Shown: positions 45,775-58,216 of the stretch, piece after piece
Layout: every line of letters starts with the position of its first letter
Numbering within the stretch: position 1 is the first letter of the stretch
From: Asterias rubens
Lineage: Eukaryota > Echinodermata > Asteroidea > Forcipulatida > Asteriidae
DNA length: 64,000 nucleotides
Assembly: GCF_902459465.1 (NCBI RefSeq)
Contig: NC_047073.1
Coordinates: 9,239,036 to 9,303,035, forward strand
Direction: 5' to 3'
The notes under the pieces: model-generated
Databases searched by the model: none
What the model saw: the letters and a program-made list of their open reading frames with translations, nothing else
Told to the model about the DNA's origin: nothing
Made by a program: the position numbers and the translations under genes

Positions 45775-45975
45775 TAATAATAATAACCCGTTTTTATATA
45801 GCGCTTTTCACACCCGGAGGGGTCCCAAAGCGCTTCACATTATATTACCCCTGGTCACTGGGTCTTAAACCACTCCTTAACCACTTAAAACCACAATTTG
45901 TTGAACAAACTTCGTTCAAATATTGATACCTGGCATTCAGTCACACCAGGGAGCTACAATAAGGGCGCTCAATTT
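45775..45975 (-). mobile_element. SINE family S1, 5'-truncated
   Basis: AAT run, then cgtttttatatagcgctttt and caaagcgcttcacattatat, followed by cctggtcactgggtcttaaa. This is the 3' half of the S1 SINE in minus orientation. The tRNA head is missing. Confidence 0.8.
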
Positions 45976-46246
45976 TTTTATATATTGTTTTACTGAAGGG
46001 CTTGAAGCTAAAATTTCTTTTACTAGACTAGGTAGAAATATAGAAATAATACCAGAATCAAAATGAGTATAGCAGCACTAACAAATTTGAAAATCAATCT
46101 AATTTGTCTTTATATAAATGTAACTGCAGATCAGATTCAATAGGCAACTGTTTGTTTTGCAAAAAGATCACATATTTTGAATGTGTAATGACTGAGGTAG
46201 CCAATATAATATTATACATTGGAAAAACACAAGACCACCAAACTTG

Positions 46247-46376
46247 GGAAAAGTTTCCTTATGGCACCACCACTTTTTCATCCGATATGAAATATAGTAT
46301 CTATTTTACCTCAATGAGATATCACCCCTTTTTGTAAAAAGAGTGAAAAGTGGTGGCACCATGCGGAAAGTTATCC
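46247..46376. mobile_element. MITE family D, complete, 130 bp
   Basis: Starts ggaaaagtttccttatgg and ends atgcggaaagttatcc. The octamer caaacttg stands directly on both sides (46239-46246 and 46377-46384). Confidence 0.93.
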
Positions 46377-46524
46377 CAAACTTGTCCTGCCACGGGTTTA
46401 CTGGCCCGATGCTAAAATAATCACTGGCCTTGCGCCTGTGGTCCAGTGTTAATAATTATGAGCCGTGACACGGGGGACCATGCTAAAATTAATAAAACAG
46501 GTAGTAACACAACTAGTTTGGAGA

Positions 46525-46607
46525 GCTTAATTCTGCCACGACTTTTTCATTCCTCCTTTTTGTAAAAATGTGTGAACACGTGGTGGCAGGATACGGAAAG
46601 TTATCCA
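46525..46607. mobile_element. MITE family D, degraded
   Basis: tgccacgactttttcattcc and gtggcaggatacggaaagtt remain. The middle is shortened and the left end is lost. Confidence 0.6.
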
Positions 46608-46886
46608 CTATTTTTTCTGGAAATGAAAAATTTAAATACAAAATTACATACATGTAGCTGTCCAAGCTAATCGTGTTCTCATAATGCATGTGAAGATTAT
46701 TTTTATCCAGCATTGTTTACCAAAATAGTACCCGGATTCCTCTCTAATTTATCTTTTGCAAATCTCCTCCCCTACCACCCCCTCCCCTACCCCCGACCCC
46801 AACACACCCCAATCCCCCAAAAAACGTTACAGCTCCTCCTGATTCCCTAGTGAATTCTTTTTCTACCTAAACCCCAAGACATACCT

Positions 46887-46990
46887 GCTGATGAGGAGCT
46901 CAACTCAATTCGTTTTGTTCGAAAATGACGACAACGTAACCGTTTCAGCCGAGAACCAAAACCTGAAAATGGTTATCACTCCAAATGCCG
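46887..46990 (-). other. Possible non-coding first exon of HMGCS1
   Basis: On the minus strand gctcctcatcagcag is followed by gtatgtct, a good splice donor, 1.2 kb upstream of the ATG. An acceptor-like ctacacaaag lies shortly before the start codon exon. Vertebrate HMGCS1 has an untranslated first exon. The upstream boundary is a guess. Confidence 0.3.
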
Positions 46991-48098
46991 GTAGATAAAA
47001 AGTCACTTCTTGCAATCTTGGTATTTACCGTCCGTGCAAAAATAAGTCAGTGATCTCGCGATATATGCTGGTACGATTTGCTCAACGTCGTAAACTTTGA
47101 CCAGGATCCGAACTCTCTACTACTAGTACTACTTACTACGCTCGATCCTAGTGTGGCAAAATGTTGACCTGTGACCGGCCATTCAAATAGTTACAGTACA
47201 CACCACGCACACCCACCTCGCCTCGTGCCTGGGGCCGGACCCAGGCCCAGCAACCAGCACTCGGAAGCGTGATCGAAATCGCGTGACATAATAATTGATC
47301 GAATGATTTACATGCAAATAGCACACTCAAATTTAGTTTTCCAAAACACTCACCATGCTAGCATGCTGCACTTTGTGATCGTCATGTTCATTATTTATGT
47401 AACCAGGGATAACCGTGGAAAATACTGAAGTAGACAACTTTGAATTGTTCTTTGATTTTTGTATTATTTATGATGTAATACCATAGCACCATGTGCACCG
47501 TATTCTAACTACCATACGACAACAGCAAGCAAGCAAGCACGGGTGTTGCAACACTTTCTCTCGTCCCCATCCATGAATAATAATATTGCATTGTAATCTA
47601 TTTTTGGTAAAATACGAAGCTGCCCCTGGGGAGGCTGCTGGACGAGCAAAGAAAATGCCGGTCCCGCTAAACAGCCACAGCGCCCTCATTCACTCATAAT
47701 TCAGTTATGCACTTTTATCGTTTTCTCTGGGTCGATTATCAAGTTGGGAAGGAACAGTGCTACTATTAATATGTAGTACCAGATTCTTCCTTGTATTAAA
47801 ATAAGAATAAAAAACAATTACTATGGGGCGCCGTTTGGCAATAGCGTTTTTTTAAAACTGTTTTTACTATGGTAAGTAATACTTAGATGTAAACCACAGA
47901 AAGGGTTTTCAATTTTTGGGGGTTTACACACCATGAATATAATGTCGAAGCTTATAATTTATAATATGGTTTCAAAAAACGTGAACGTGGTGTAAAAACA
48001 ATGGTTTATGTGAACTAACTCGTCCAATTAACCATCTTCAAAATATCGGCGGTGAAACTTGGTTCACAAAACGATTTTTTCTCTGATGAATTTATTGC

Positions 48099-48350
48099 AC
48101 ACTCTAAAAAATCCTGGATCAGAATTGACCCGGATTTGGGTCCCAGGGGGCCAGACCCAGAATGGGTCTGTTTGACTCGGATTCCGTGTCATGGTGACCC
48201 GGAATATCCGTGTGTGACCAGAAACTTGGTTAATTTGACTCGGATTCCGGGACACATTGATCCCGGGTCAAACTGACCCAGAAATGGGTCTGGCCCCCTG
48301 GGACCCAAATTAGGGTCAATTCTGACCGAGAGTTTTTTTTTTAGAGTGTA
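48099..48350. mobile_element. Inverted-repeat element, family G
   Basis: Left end acactctaaaaaatcctgg, right end tttttttttagagtgt. Long arms with tttgggtcccagggggcc facing ggccccctgggacccaaa. Confidence 0.9.
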
Positions 48351-49444
48351 GGCCTATCTGGTTTATTAACCATTCTTTCAAAACTTTGATGTATAACCAT
48401 CCTTAAGAATCACCTAGGAATTATTTGACATTAATTGTACTCACATTCAAATAATTATTTATAAATGTAAATTATTCATTTTGTCACATTATTTATTGCA
48501 GTGTAAATTACAAAAAAGAAAACAACAAAGTGTGCATCTTTTTTTAAAATATAGTTTACGCTTAAAACATCTGAAAAGGAATCCCTAAATATCATTGATC
48601 ACAACAAAATAGTTGTTTTAAAAACCAACGAATTTAAAGTCAAAGTTACTTCTTCGAACATTTAAATATCATGCTTGGTGAAGAGATATTAGTGACGGCA
48701 TTCTTCACCAAACCCACTTCCAATCTTTTTCTCTAAACTACAAGGTCAAATAACAACAACAACAACAACAACAGAACAATTTTGCGTCCTGCCTTTTTTG
48801 AAAAAAATGAGGTGACACATTTTTAATGAGAATCGACTGGGCGCTAAAAACACTTCTAAAGAGATCCCTAAAAATTAATATCATTGCCATTGATATTCTG
48901 AACGAAATAATTGTTTAAAAAACCAAAGAACTAAAGTTACTTCTTCATTAAAAATCATGCTTTGTGAAGAGATATTACGGCACTTTTCCCAAAACCCAAT
49001 TCCAATAAATTATTATAACTCTTCCTTTTTTCTATATATTAGTTTATGGTTAAAACATCTGAAAAAGAATCCCTGATGTTCTGAACAAAATAGTTGTTTT
49101 AAAAAAGGCAAAAAAGAAAGTAAGAAAATAAAACATGTTTTGCGTCCTCCCTTTTTGAAAAAGGAAAGAGGTGGACCCCTTAAATAATTTCGTTCCCCAA
49201 AATGGCCGCCTGAAACATTTTTGAGAGACAACCAACTATACTTTTCCCTGTCTGCATGCACCGTTAATGTTTCCCCCTTTTCTGTCCGTTTAAAACACGG
49301 GAGGGGGGGGAGGGGGGCAGGGAGGCGGCCCCTTTAAAGGTAGCGGGCGGGGCGGGGACGCTAAACATTTTCTTCTTTTTCTAACCAACACTGAAAGGCC
49401 ATACAGAAAGCGTCTGACTGCAGCAGCACCCACTTTATTTTTTG

Positions 49445-49836
49445 TTTAAAGGCAGTGGACACTATCGGTAATTACTCAAAATAATTATTAGCATAAAACC
49501 TTTCTCGATGACGACGAGTGATGGGGAGAGGTCGATGGTATAAAACATTGTGAGAAACGGCTCCCTCTGAAGTGCCATAGTTTTTGAGAAAGAAGTAATA
49601 ATTTTCCACGAATTTGATTTCGAGACCTCAGATTTAGAACTTGAGGTCTCGAAATCAATTATCTAAACGCACACAACTTCGTGTGTCAAGGGTGTTTTTT
49701 TCTTTCATTATTATCTCGCAAGTTCGATGACCGATTGAGCTCAAATTGTCACAGGTTTGTTATGTTATGCATATGTTGAGATACACCAACTGTAAAGGCT
49801 AGTCTTTGACAATTACCAATAGTGTCCACTACCTTT
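49445..49836. mobile_element. Hairpin MITE, family B, full length
   Basis: gtttaaaggcagtggacact to tagtgtccactacctttg. Centre has cgagacctcagatttagaac with its inverse gaggtctcg. Confidence 0.9.
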
Positions 49837-50039
49837 GTGGCTCAAGCGCTCCCGGTCCCGTGTAATGCAACGACATAAAAGAACCGACTCATACCCACGC
49901 TTTAACGTTTATGCCGCTGTTGACTGTGAGGATTCCAACTACTTTCTTTTGGCGCAATTATTGCCCGAGTCAAGTTTAAAACTCATTCAAATTACAATAA
50001 AGAGTTGTCAAACATTATACACAGTAATTTACATAATAA

Positions 50040-50045
50040 TTTATT
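50040..50045 (-). terminator. Poly(A) signal candidate for the glucanase gene
   Basis: tttatt on the plus strand reads AATAAA on the minus strand, about 105 bp after the stop codon. Confidence 0.35.
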
Positions 50046-50150
50046 ATAAACATAAACCTCGCCTGCATTCGGTTAACCACTGTGCCCACAGCAGTTCTGA
50101 CACTTAGGCCTAACGTTCAACTTTTGTGGAATAAACAAACGTTGCTAACT

Positions 50151-53100
50151 TTACACAGCCCAGACTCGTACAGACTTGACCTGCATAGCTGCGTCCTCAC
50201 CGTTGTTGACGTCTGGGTTCCATGTAGGATACCAGTCATCCTTGGCGTTCCAGAAGTCCGATGCTGCAGTAGGGGAATCATTAGACCAGGGTTTCGCGTA
50301 CGGTTGGTTGGTCAGACCATCCGAGAAGTAGTTGGTTCCACCCACAGCAACGTTCAGAATGATGTAGAACTGTTCAAATAGAAGATTTAGATGAAGTATT
50401 ACTGTTACATTATCTTGAAGTTTAAAATGTTGTATGATATTTTTAATGGTGGTATCCCATTTATTAGGAATGGAATCAGGTATGTTAAAGTGGATTCACT
50501 GTTAAATGTCTGCCTTATGTAAATCAGAGGGTGTGTTCGATTCCGGTAAATAAAACAACATGATTATTTTTTTTTGTGTTAAACATTTTTTTCCTTTTTC
50601 TAACGGTACTTTTGAAGCACTTATAGTATAACCTTTTCCCGTTGTGGGTTTCGTTACGGTTTTTAGGAAATCAAGCATGTGCGTTCTGATAATATTAATT
50701 TTTGTTACAACTTATTTGACAATTTCTTTCAATTATGTCATAAAAACGTGATAATGTATTTCAACCATGCACATCCACATCAGACAGAGACAAGACAAAC
50801 AAAGATCAGACAGACGGACAAACAAAGACAAGAAAAACGGACAAACAGAAACAGATTATAGAGGCCGATTTGATAAGCCCCAGGCTTGTACTATGTACCT
50901 CACAAAGTAGTCAATTAAAAGAAAGGAGGCTTGAAAACAAAAGTGAAGTTTTTAGTAATTTAATTTCAAATATTCAATGTAAGATTTGTATTGATTGAAT
51001 TACCTCTTGGTCGAAGGGTGCCACTTTAGATGCGGAGCCCTTCCATGGGTTGTCTGTACCGGGGGCATCGGCTTCGAACTCACCAAACTCCCAGAACCCA
51101 TTGGCGCCAGGGTCTGCGTTCAGGAGTAACTCGTCGTCCACGAAGAACCTGGATTAATCGAAAGAAACATCGACAGTTCATTGAAAACGCATCAATGAGT
51201 CAAGATGTTTGGCCTTAAAACCCACATGCAAACAACCGCAACAAACAAACACACAACAAACAAACAAACACTCTGTGTTGCAGTCACTGTATGGACATTC
51301 CTTTGTTTTTGTACTCTAAAAAACATTGATTTATTATTTATCAATACTGTAAATAACACTGTTTGGACATGTGTGTAAGTCCATGGTTTTTCAAGTGTAT
51401 GGACATTCCTTAGTTTGGGAATATTCAAAAATTGAACTGTAAAACACTGTGTGTACGTGTGTAAGTCCACATAGTGTTTCAAGTCCCAACATTATGCGGA
51501 CCTCTTTTGTTCTCAGGCCCACACTTCGTATATGAATTGACACAAAAACAAGCAAACAAACAGACCAAAACCTTATTATTACGTAACTATTTTGCATCAT
51601 AACTGTGCACTTACTTCAAGCCGTTAGATGTCCACTCCATTCCGTACTTGTGGAAGGCATCCCCAAAGTGTCCGGTTGCCAAATTCCTGGAAGATTAAAT
51701 GGAATATTATTATTTTTATTTTTGTTTGAATTAAAAACATAGTTTTTCCCGACCGATATCGGGCAAAAAATACTCAATTAAATTCACCAATTCAACGCAT
51801 TTCCACCAGAACAACTTAAAGTTGGGTTTCTTAAAACATTTAATTTTGTTTTCGTGCACACATGATTTTTCAGAGGCCGTCAAAGGCATGTTAGGACTAC
51901 ACTTTGACCATTCTTAAGTTGAATTTCAACTACATTTTGATGATAAAAAAACGAAGTTTTTGAACCAGCTAGAACTCACTTTGTAGCGTGCGTCTTGGGC
52001 CATGCGTTAAATGGCCAGTACGGTCCCCAGTGCATCGTGGATCCCATTTGGTTTACTCCAGCGTTGACGCCGTTGCTGTCGAACAAGTTTCGGTTTCCTA
52101 TTTTTGAAGAGAGAAAGGGCACAGTATTTCAAGTTAATACTCGACAATCTATATTTTACTGGGAAACCTTTGCGACTCTCTCACGAAGTTAACGTCTATT
52201 GGAATAGTCCTTATGAGTGAAAAACAAAAGTGATAAGCACCACTATTTCTATTTTTGGAGGGGGGGGGGGAGAGAAACAGATAGCAAACAAAAACTTGTA
52301 CGTCTCTCGTTCATTAGCAAGGTCGCTGGGGGACTGGCTAAACTACTTCTTTGTAAGAGGAAGAGTACAAAGCAAAAAAAAAAAAGAAGAGGTTTGGGAC
52401 TTCAGATGGTACTTTTTATAAGCAGAACCTCTTATCCAGTGGCTACGAGAGCCGACTCTATGGAATGTTATTGAATAATTGTGCATCTTTCGAACCCACC
52501 TTTGGGGTAGGGATGGGGGGGGGGGGGTGTTAAGAGGGGAAGGGTTCTCCACTCCCTGCCCCTACCCTTCTTCCCGTTATACCGTTACTTACCTCGGCTT
52601 TCCACCATATCGATTTCACCAGACGCAGGCCAGCCGCCGTATCCATTCCGCTTTGGCAGGAGCCAGATAGCTGCAATCACATAAAAATAAAATAATAAAA
52701 CAAATTAAAAATATTGTTTTACCAATCACGGAAGTTTAACAATTATTATAAGGATATCATGTTTTGGGTTGAACAAAAAGAAATTGACTGGCGCGGGATT
52801 TGAACCGCGACCTCCGACAACTGAGCTATCTTACTCGTATAGTCGTGGCAGCCGGTCTATGTCGACCAGGGCGTCCTCATCTCCTTTAATTTGCTTTCTC
52901 GTGAGAGACGACAAACACATCCACTTTACTATTAATTATTATAAGGCCGGGTTGAACAAAGAACAATCTACTGGAACGTGGGATGTGAACCAACGACATA
53001 CGGATTAATGTGCCGGCGCTGCAGTCAAAAACCGTTGAAATGTCATTATTTTTATGGTAAGTTATGTACCTGGCCAAAGCCAATCACCGGCAGGCAACTT

Positions 53101-56100
53101 AGCGACAACTTCCACTTTGCCGTAAGTAAAGGCGAATGAGTTGACGGTCCTAAGACGGGCAGATTGGATCGGGTTGACGGGGTTACTTCCTGAGCCGGTG
53201 CGCTGGCAACCATAGAAGGCGTTTCCCGTACATAGGTCGGCTGGTGCAGCTCCTATTCAAAAATAATGATACAGAACATTAGTAACAATGTTGGTATTTT
53301 CAAAGCAGTCGGTGGGATTTGTATACCGTTTGGAAAAATTGAAATTCGTTTAGAGACATTTTAAAAATAAATTAAACCAGTTTAGTCTCCTGAAAACTGT
53401 ACAGGGAAATTGTACATGAGTGGAGAAAGCATGGATTGGTAGAGGGGGATATAGATTTTGTACTCGGATAACTAGGAAGACACGTTCTCAAAAGAACTGT
53501 ATCTACCCAACAAAAAGATATGATGTTCCCTTAAAGGAACACGTTGCCTTGGATCGGACGAGTTGGTCTATAAAAAGCGTTTGAAATACATATGGTTGGA
53601 AAGATGTTTTAAAAGTAGAATATAATGATCCACACAAGTATCACTCAAAATCGCACAGTTTTCCTTTTACGTAGCGAACTAACACGGTCGGCAATTTATG
53701 GGAGTAAAAACTTTGACTTCCATAAATGGCCGACCGTGTTTGTCGACGAGGTAAAAAGAAAACCACGCAATTTTGAGGCATATTTTTGTAGATCATTGTA
53801 CATGTATTCTACTTTTACAACATCTTTCTACTCATATGCATTTTATAACAAACGGTTACTGAACGCTTTTCAAAGACCAACTCGACCGATCCAAGGCAAC
53901 GTGTTCCTTTAAAGCCATTATACACTTTCGGAACAATTTTTTTTTTAAGTTCACAGATTTACAAATAACTTACTGGGTTTACAGAAGGTAATGGTGAAAG
54001 ACTTCTCTTGAAATATTATTGTATTAAATGCTTTACTTTTTGAGAAAACATTAAAACAGTATCAGTTCTCGATATCGAGAATTACGGATTTATTTTAAAC
54101 ACATGTCTTGACACGGCGAAACATGCAGAAACAAGGGTGGTTTTTCCCGTTATTTTCTCCCGACTCCGATGACCAATATTATTGAGCCTAAATTTTCACA
54201 GGTTTTTTATTTTATATATAAGTTGCGATCCATGAAGTGTGGGCCTTGGACAATACTGTTTACCGAAAGTGTCCATCAATGGCTTTAAACTATAACAAAC
54301 AATAGTAGTAGCCATAATTGTATGCAATGCCTATAAATGTAGCCCCTATAAATTAACCAATCAATCTGACAATACCAACTTACCCCAAAGATCAAGACTC
54401 CCGGATGTTATAAATGCGTCTCCATATCTGTCAGACGTCAGTGTCTAGCCAATTTTAAAAAGAGGTGAAAATAATTGGCTGGTTTTTAGTTAAAAGGGGC
54501 ATTTGAAAAGCAATTTTCCCGCTCAAATTAATAAATTCCTGACCATTACATCTTGTTATTTTCCTAGAAAGCTATACATTAATTTTACACTGAAGGTAAA
54601 TTTTACGGGCTTTTTCAAAAAGGGGCGGGGCCACTTACCGGTTTCAAAAAGAGGGTGTTGTCTCTGACGTAACTGTTGGAGCGGTTGTTGGTGTAGTATT
54701 GGAACTCCCAGTTCTATGATGAAAAGCATAGTTCATATTAATGATTTTTCTCTGCCGAGAAAATAAATAATATTTTTGTGGATTTTTGTCTTGTACTTGG
54801 TGACTACTTCGTCCAGCATTTTCGGGCACACAAAGAATGTTGAAGGCTGGACACTAAGTGATCAAAGTTAGTGTTAGCATGAAAACTTACTTTGTAACGA
54901 CCAATGGTGAGCTGTTGATAGTATAAACATTGCGAGAAACAGTGAAAAGGGTGTTTTTCCAAGTTTCTTTATTTTCTTGCAACTTCGATGACCAATTTGA
55001 GTAAAAATTGTCACAGATCTGTTATTTTGTTCATAGGATATACACCAAGTGAGAATACTGGTCTTTTGACAATTACCAAAGGTGTCAAATGCATTTAAAT
55101 GAACAAATAAAAAATGTTGTTCTCATTATCAACCAAATCGTCATCCATCTTTACATCATCGTTCGCCCCCTCAAAATAATTGGTCTTACCCCGCCCCCTC
55201 CAGCAGTAATTTCGTGCTCCCATACATCCATGTTGAGTGTGCCAAATGTATCCTCAAATAACATCCCATTGCAAGGCATGACAGACATGTCACATGACGA
55301 GTCACATGGGTAGCTGCTACATCCGGGAGTTACACTACCTGTACATTAATTAAAACTATACGTTAAACTTCGTAAATATTTTTTTTTAAATAGAGCAATC
55401 AAACCTTACTTTTAAAGTTGTCTGTTGGCAAAGGGATATTGCCTTCGGAGTGGATGCATATGGGTTGTAAAATGAATACATGTCTAAAGATTCACTCAAA
55501 TATCCAAAAGTTGTGGAGTTTTCATTTTACTTCATAAACTAATACGGCCCGCAAGTCCGTAGAGTCGTTTCGATAACATGGCAAAGTTCACGAAGGTAAA
55601 GGATAGCCACACAATTAATGCACAATTTCGACGGATAGTTTGTGTTAATCATTAAATTCTACGTTTACTAAATCTTTCTAACCCGACCTATTCACAACAA
55701 ACGCCTTTATAACCGAAAAGCGCAAAAAAAAAAAAAAATAGACAGCGAAGAAAACCGTGTCCATTAACCACCACAAAAGCAATGTTTTAAAAGAGCTTAT
55801 TCTGGCATACTAATTTGCAAAACAACGTGCATACATTAAATATCCAGTGACGGTATTGCCTGTCTGTTTTCTAAAGGATGTGCGTGTGTGTGGCTGTGTG
55901 ATTGGTTCTTTTTTTGTGAATGATCTGTTTACCTCCTCCAGGTGGTGCTTTGGGCTGATTGGTCGCCGTGCCTGATGACGTAGTTGGCTGAACGGTTGTC
56001 TTGGGGTCTGCTGGAGGAGCACCCGGGGACAGAGTGGCTGTAAAAAAAGAGACAAGTATTAACAATTATTTAAAGACAGTGGATACTATTGTCACTTTTC

Positions 56101-58155
56101 AATGACCAGTGTTCTCACTTGGTGTATCTCAACATAAAACAACAAACCTGTGAATTGTTGAGCTTAAATTGGTTGTCGGAGTTGCGAGTTATTACTATGA
56201 ACGAAAAAAACCCCAAAACAAAACAAAAAAACAACACCCTTGTCACACGAAGTTGTGTGCTTTCAGATGCTTGATTTCGAGACCTCAGATTCTAAACTCG
56301 AGGTCTCGAAATCAAATTCGTGGAAAATTACTTCTTTCTCGAAAACTATACGTCACTTCAGAGGGAGCCGTTTCTCACAACGTTTTATACTATCAACCTC
56401 ATCCCATTACTCGTTACCAAGTGAGGTTTTATGCTGATAATTATTTTGAGTAATTACCATTAGTGTCCACTGCCTTTAAAAGTCATATTTTTGTCATTTT
56501 TTTATTTTTATTTTATTTTTATATTCTAAAGTATAGTTGTAGGTTCCCCATTTATAATCTGTTTCCACACTGTTGTGAACTCACCTATGGGTTCCGACCA
56601 GATGCGATCAGTCAACGTATAACCGGCGTCGTTGTAGATGACCAAAACCCAGTAGAATATCGTCTGACCAAGCATAGGAAGATGGGATGGAATGGCTCTG
56701 TTCTCGTGGACCCAATATCCATCTGTGGGTAAAAGAGGAAAACTAGTTAATACGCCAGCTGAAAAACATGTCTGTAGACACATCACACCGTGAGCCCATT
56801 TTCATTAAGCATGTAAGCACAAAAGCCCGCTACGAGGTTTCAGCCCAAATTACATTAAGTTTGCATTGTTTTGGCTGATGTCTGACTCATTCACTGCTTA
56901 GCAAAGAAATTTGTCAAGCAGTATTTTCAGATTTATAATAATGTGCCGAGCTTGTGTATGTGTGGATAGGATGTAGTATACTTCTTGAGATACTTCAGTG
57001 AGGTTTTCCTTAAATTATTTTAGTGATTTGCTGGAAATGAGTAATGACATTGATAGAGAATTGATTTGCTGGAAATGAGTAATAACATTGATATATAAAG
57101 CATTCCAGTCTTGGATAGGACAAAACTCTTGTCTCAAATCTTGACGGATACGAATTTGGTGGATAAGGTGATAATTATAAATAACTTCTATTGCAGAGCG
57201 TTGTAACATTTTTTTCGTTTTATTTGACTTTAATTTATAAAAGTTATCAAATATTTAATAAAACTCGATAACTACCTTTAGGTGATGTGACATCTACATT
57301 GTATTGTCCGGCGTCCACTTGGTCCAATGGGAATCCAATGTTATAGTGATAGGCAACCAGACTGATTCCTGGCTCATCTGCAAAAAAAAAAAAAAATCAA
57401 AAATATTGCAGTCAATATTGTTTGAGCAGCTTGATGAATTTCAACTACAAATGCAAACTAGGGAATGGGAACAGAACAAATAAGAGCGGAGAATAAAAAG
57501 AACTTCTTAAAACGCGTTAAAGCTATTGAAGGCTCTGTTTATAAGCAACAATTCAGCTGGGGGAACAGAAAGGCATACTGCAGTTTAATCGAAACACGAT
57601 ACCTGTTTATTGTCAGTTTTAATCAAGATACTAAAACATGACAGTGTACTTGTCAACTAATATTTTATTGAACCAAATCGGTTTGTTTTAGAGAGGAAAC
57701 AAAATTCATATTGGCCAAGGCCCAAATTGTGAAACTATTGGACAATACAAAAAACAAATTTAACCAACCTAAATAATGGATAAATATTTAAGAAAGAAAA
57801 TCAATAAATTAAACGTATCAACTTATGCAAAGAAAGTATTGTGTGAAGCTGTGCATGGTGTGGGTAAATAGGAAGAATCTTATAGTAAACTTGCGGGTAC
57901 AACCATGAGTAAATGTCTTTTTTGGAAGTATGGCTCTGAAGAAAGAGCCGGTGTGGTATCGACGTTACGAACAGTACACTCTTTCGTCTTCAAGAGAAAA
58001 GAACATCTGTAGGTCTTGAGTATTTATTGCTTACCTTGAATTGAAAAGCGGATTCCACTTGGTGGGAGCATCCTTATGGTTGGTGTGGGAACGTTGTAAG
58101 CCGTGACCTGAGACCAGGCCATGGCTAGTAGAACCAAAACAAGCTTCCCCATCAT
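50151..58155 (-). CDS. Secreted beta-1,3-glucanase, CBM39 + GH16, thirteen coding exons
   Basis: Minus-strand exons: 58035-58155, 57276-57377, 56585-56722, 55933-56037, 55190-55338, 54639-54713, 54384-54444, 53070-53252, 52593-52670, 51980-52097, 51615-51686, 51004-51148 and 50151-50369. Phases agree and give 521 residues. MMGKLVLVLLAMAWSQVTA is a signal peptide. Residues 20-120 match the N-terminal beta-1,3-glucan-recognition domain (CBM39): PEGISL-like DEPGISLVAYH and DGYWVHENRAI. Residues 121-155 are a Pro/Thr/Ser linker. The rest is GH16: LFEDTF, WEHEITAGGGGNWEFQYYTN, then GEIDMVES with Glu330, Asp332 and Glu335. That motif is the nucleophile and acid/base set, so hydrolysis of 1,3-beta-glucan is expected, unlike insect recognition proteins that lost it. 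A role in digestion or defence is inferred. The gene resembles sea urchin and mollusc glucanases. ATG at 58155 or 58152. Confidence 0.95.
52593..52670 (-). CDS. Glucanase exon 9, GH16 catalytic motif
   Basis: This 78-bp exon encodes AIWLLPKRNGYGGWPASGEI followed by DMVESR. It contains the GH16 signature E-[IL]-D-x-x-E. Listed separately because it decides between active enzyme and glucan-binding protein. Confidence 0.95.
52765..52860 (-). mobile_element. tRNA-derived SINE fragment, family S3
   Basis: Minus strand: agatagctcagttgtcggag then gcggttcaaatcccgcgcca (box B) and the tail atttctttttgttcaaccc. A second fragment follows at 52942. Confidence 0.65.
52942..53030 (-). mobile_element. tRNA-derived SINE fragment, family S3
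   Basis: Minus strand: gtatgtcgttggttcacatc (box B) and tail attgttctttgttcaacccg. More diverged than the neighbour at 52765. Confidence 0.55.
53529..53914. mobile_element. Inverted-repeat element, family H
   Basis: ttaaaggaacacgttgcctt on the left, aaggcaacgtgttcctttaa on the right, perfect inverse ends. Further arms pair through gatcggacgagttgg / caactcgaccgatc. A decayed relative lies at about 55420-55730. Confidence 0.92.
53911..54290. mobile_element. Hairpin MITE, family C, full length
   Basis: tttaaagccattatacactt to aagtgtccatcaatggcttt. Opposite orientation to the copy at 42063. It starts inside the TTTAAA that ends the family H element. Confidence 0.9.
54847..55098. mobile_element. 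MITE family B, shortened
   Basis: ggctggacactaagtgatca, gagctgttgatagtataaac, caacttcgatgaccaatttg and aaaggtgtcaaatgcattta. The middle is deleted. Confidence 0.7.
55420..55730. mobile_element. Decayed relative of family H
   Basis: attcactcaaatatccaaaa, cattttacttcataaactaa and acggcccgcaagt run in the same order as parts of 53620-53720. Ends not found. Confidence 0.35.
56068..56480. mobile_element. Hairpin MITE, family B, full length
   Basis: tatttaaagacagtggatac to gtgtccactgcctttaaa. In the glucanase intron between CBM39 exon 3 and the linker exon. Confidence 0.9.
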
Positions 58156-58208
58156 TTTTCTTCCACGGTCCAAATTACTCTATGATGTAAAAAGTGAGTT
58201 GAGGCGAG

Positions 58209-58216
58209 TTTATATA
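58209..58216 (-). promoter_or_regulatory. TATA box, proximal promoter of the glucanase gene
   Basis: The minus strand reads gggTATATAAActcg, a consensus TATA box. Transcription would start about 58183-58188, leaving a 5' UTR of roughly 30 bases before the ATG at 58155. Confidence 0.6.

Larger units (their letters stand above)
45667..50150. other. Upstream region of HMGCS1 and 3' flank of the glucanase
   Basis: It holds a SINE tail (45775), two family D MITEs (46247, 46525), a C-rich stretch (46760-46815), a family G element (48099), AAC repeats (48752), a G-rich run (49293-49350) and a family B MITE (49445). Between 46900 and 48050, and 48350 and 49290, I recognise no gene. Confidence 0.65.

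Noticed and set aside
48752-48775. AAC microsatellite as a special signal
   Set aside because: Simple repeat only; several AAT and AAC runs of this kind occur in the window.
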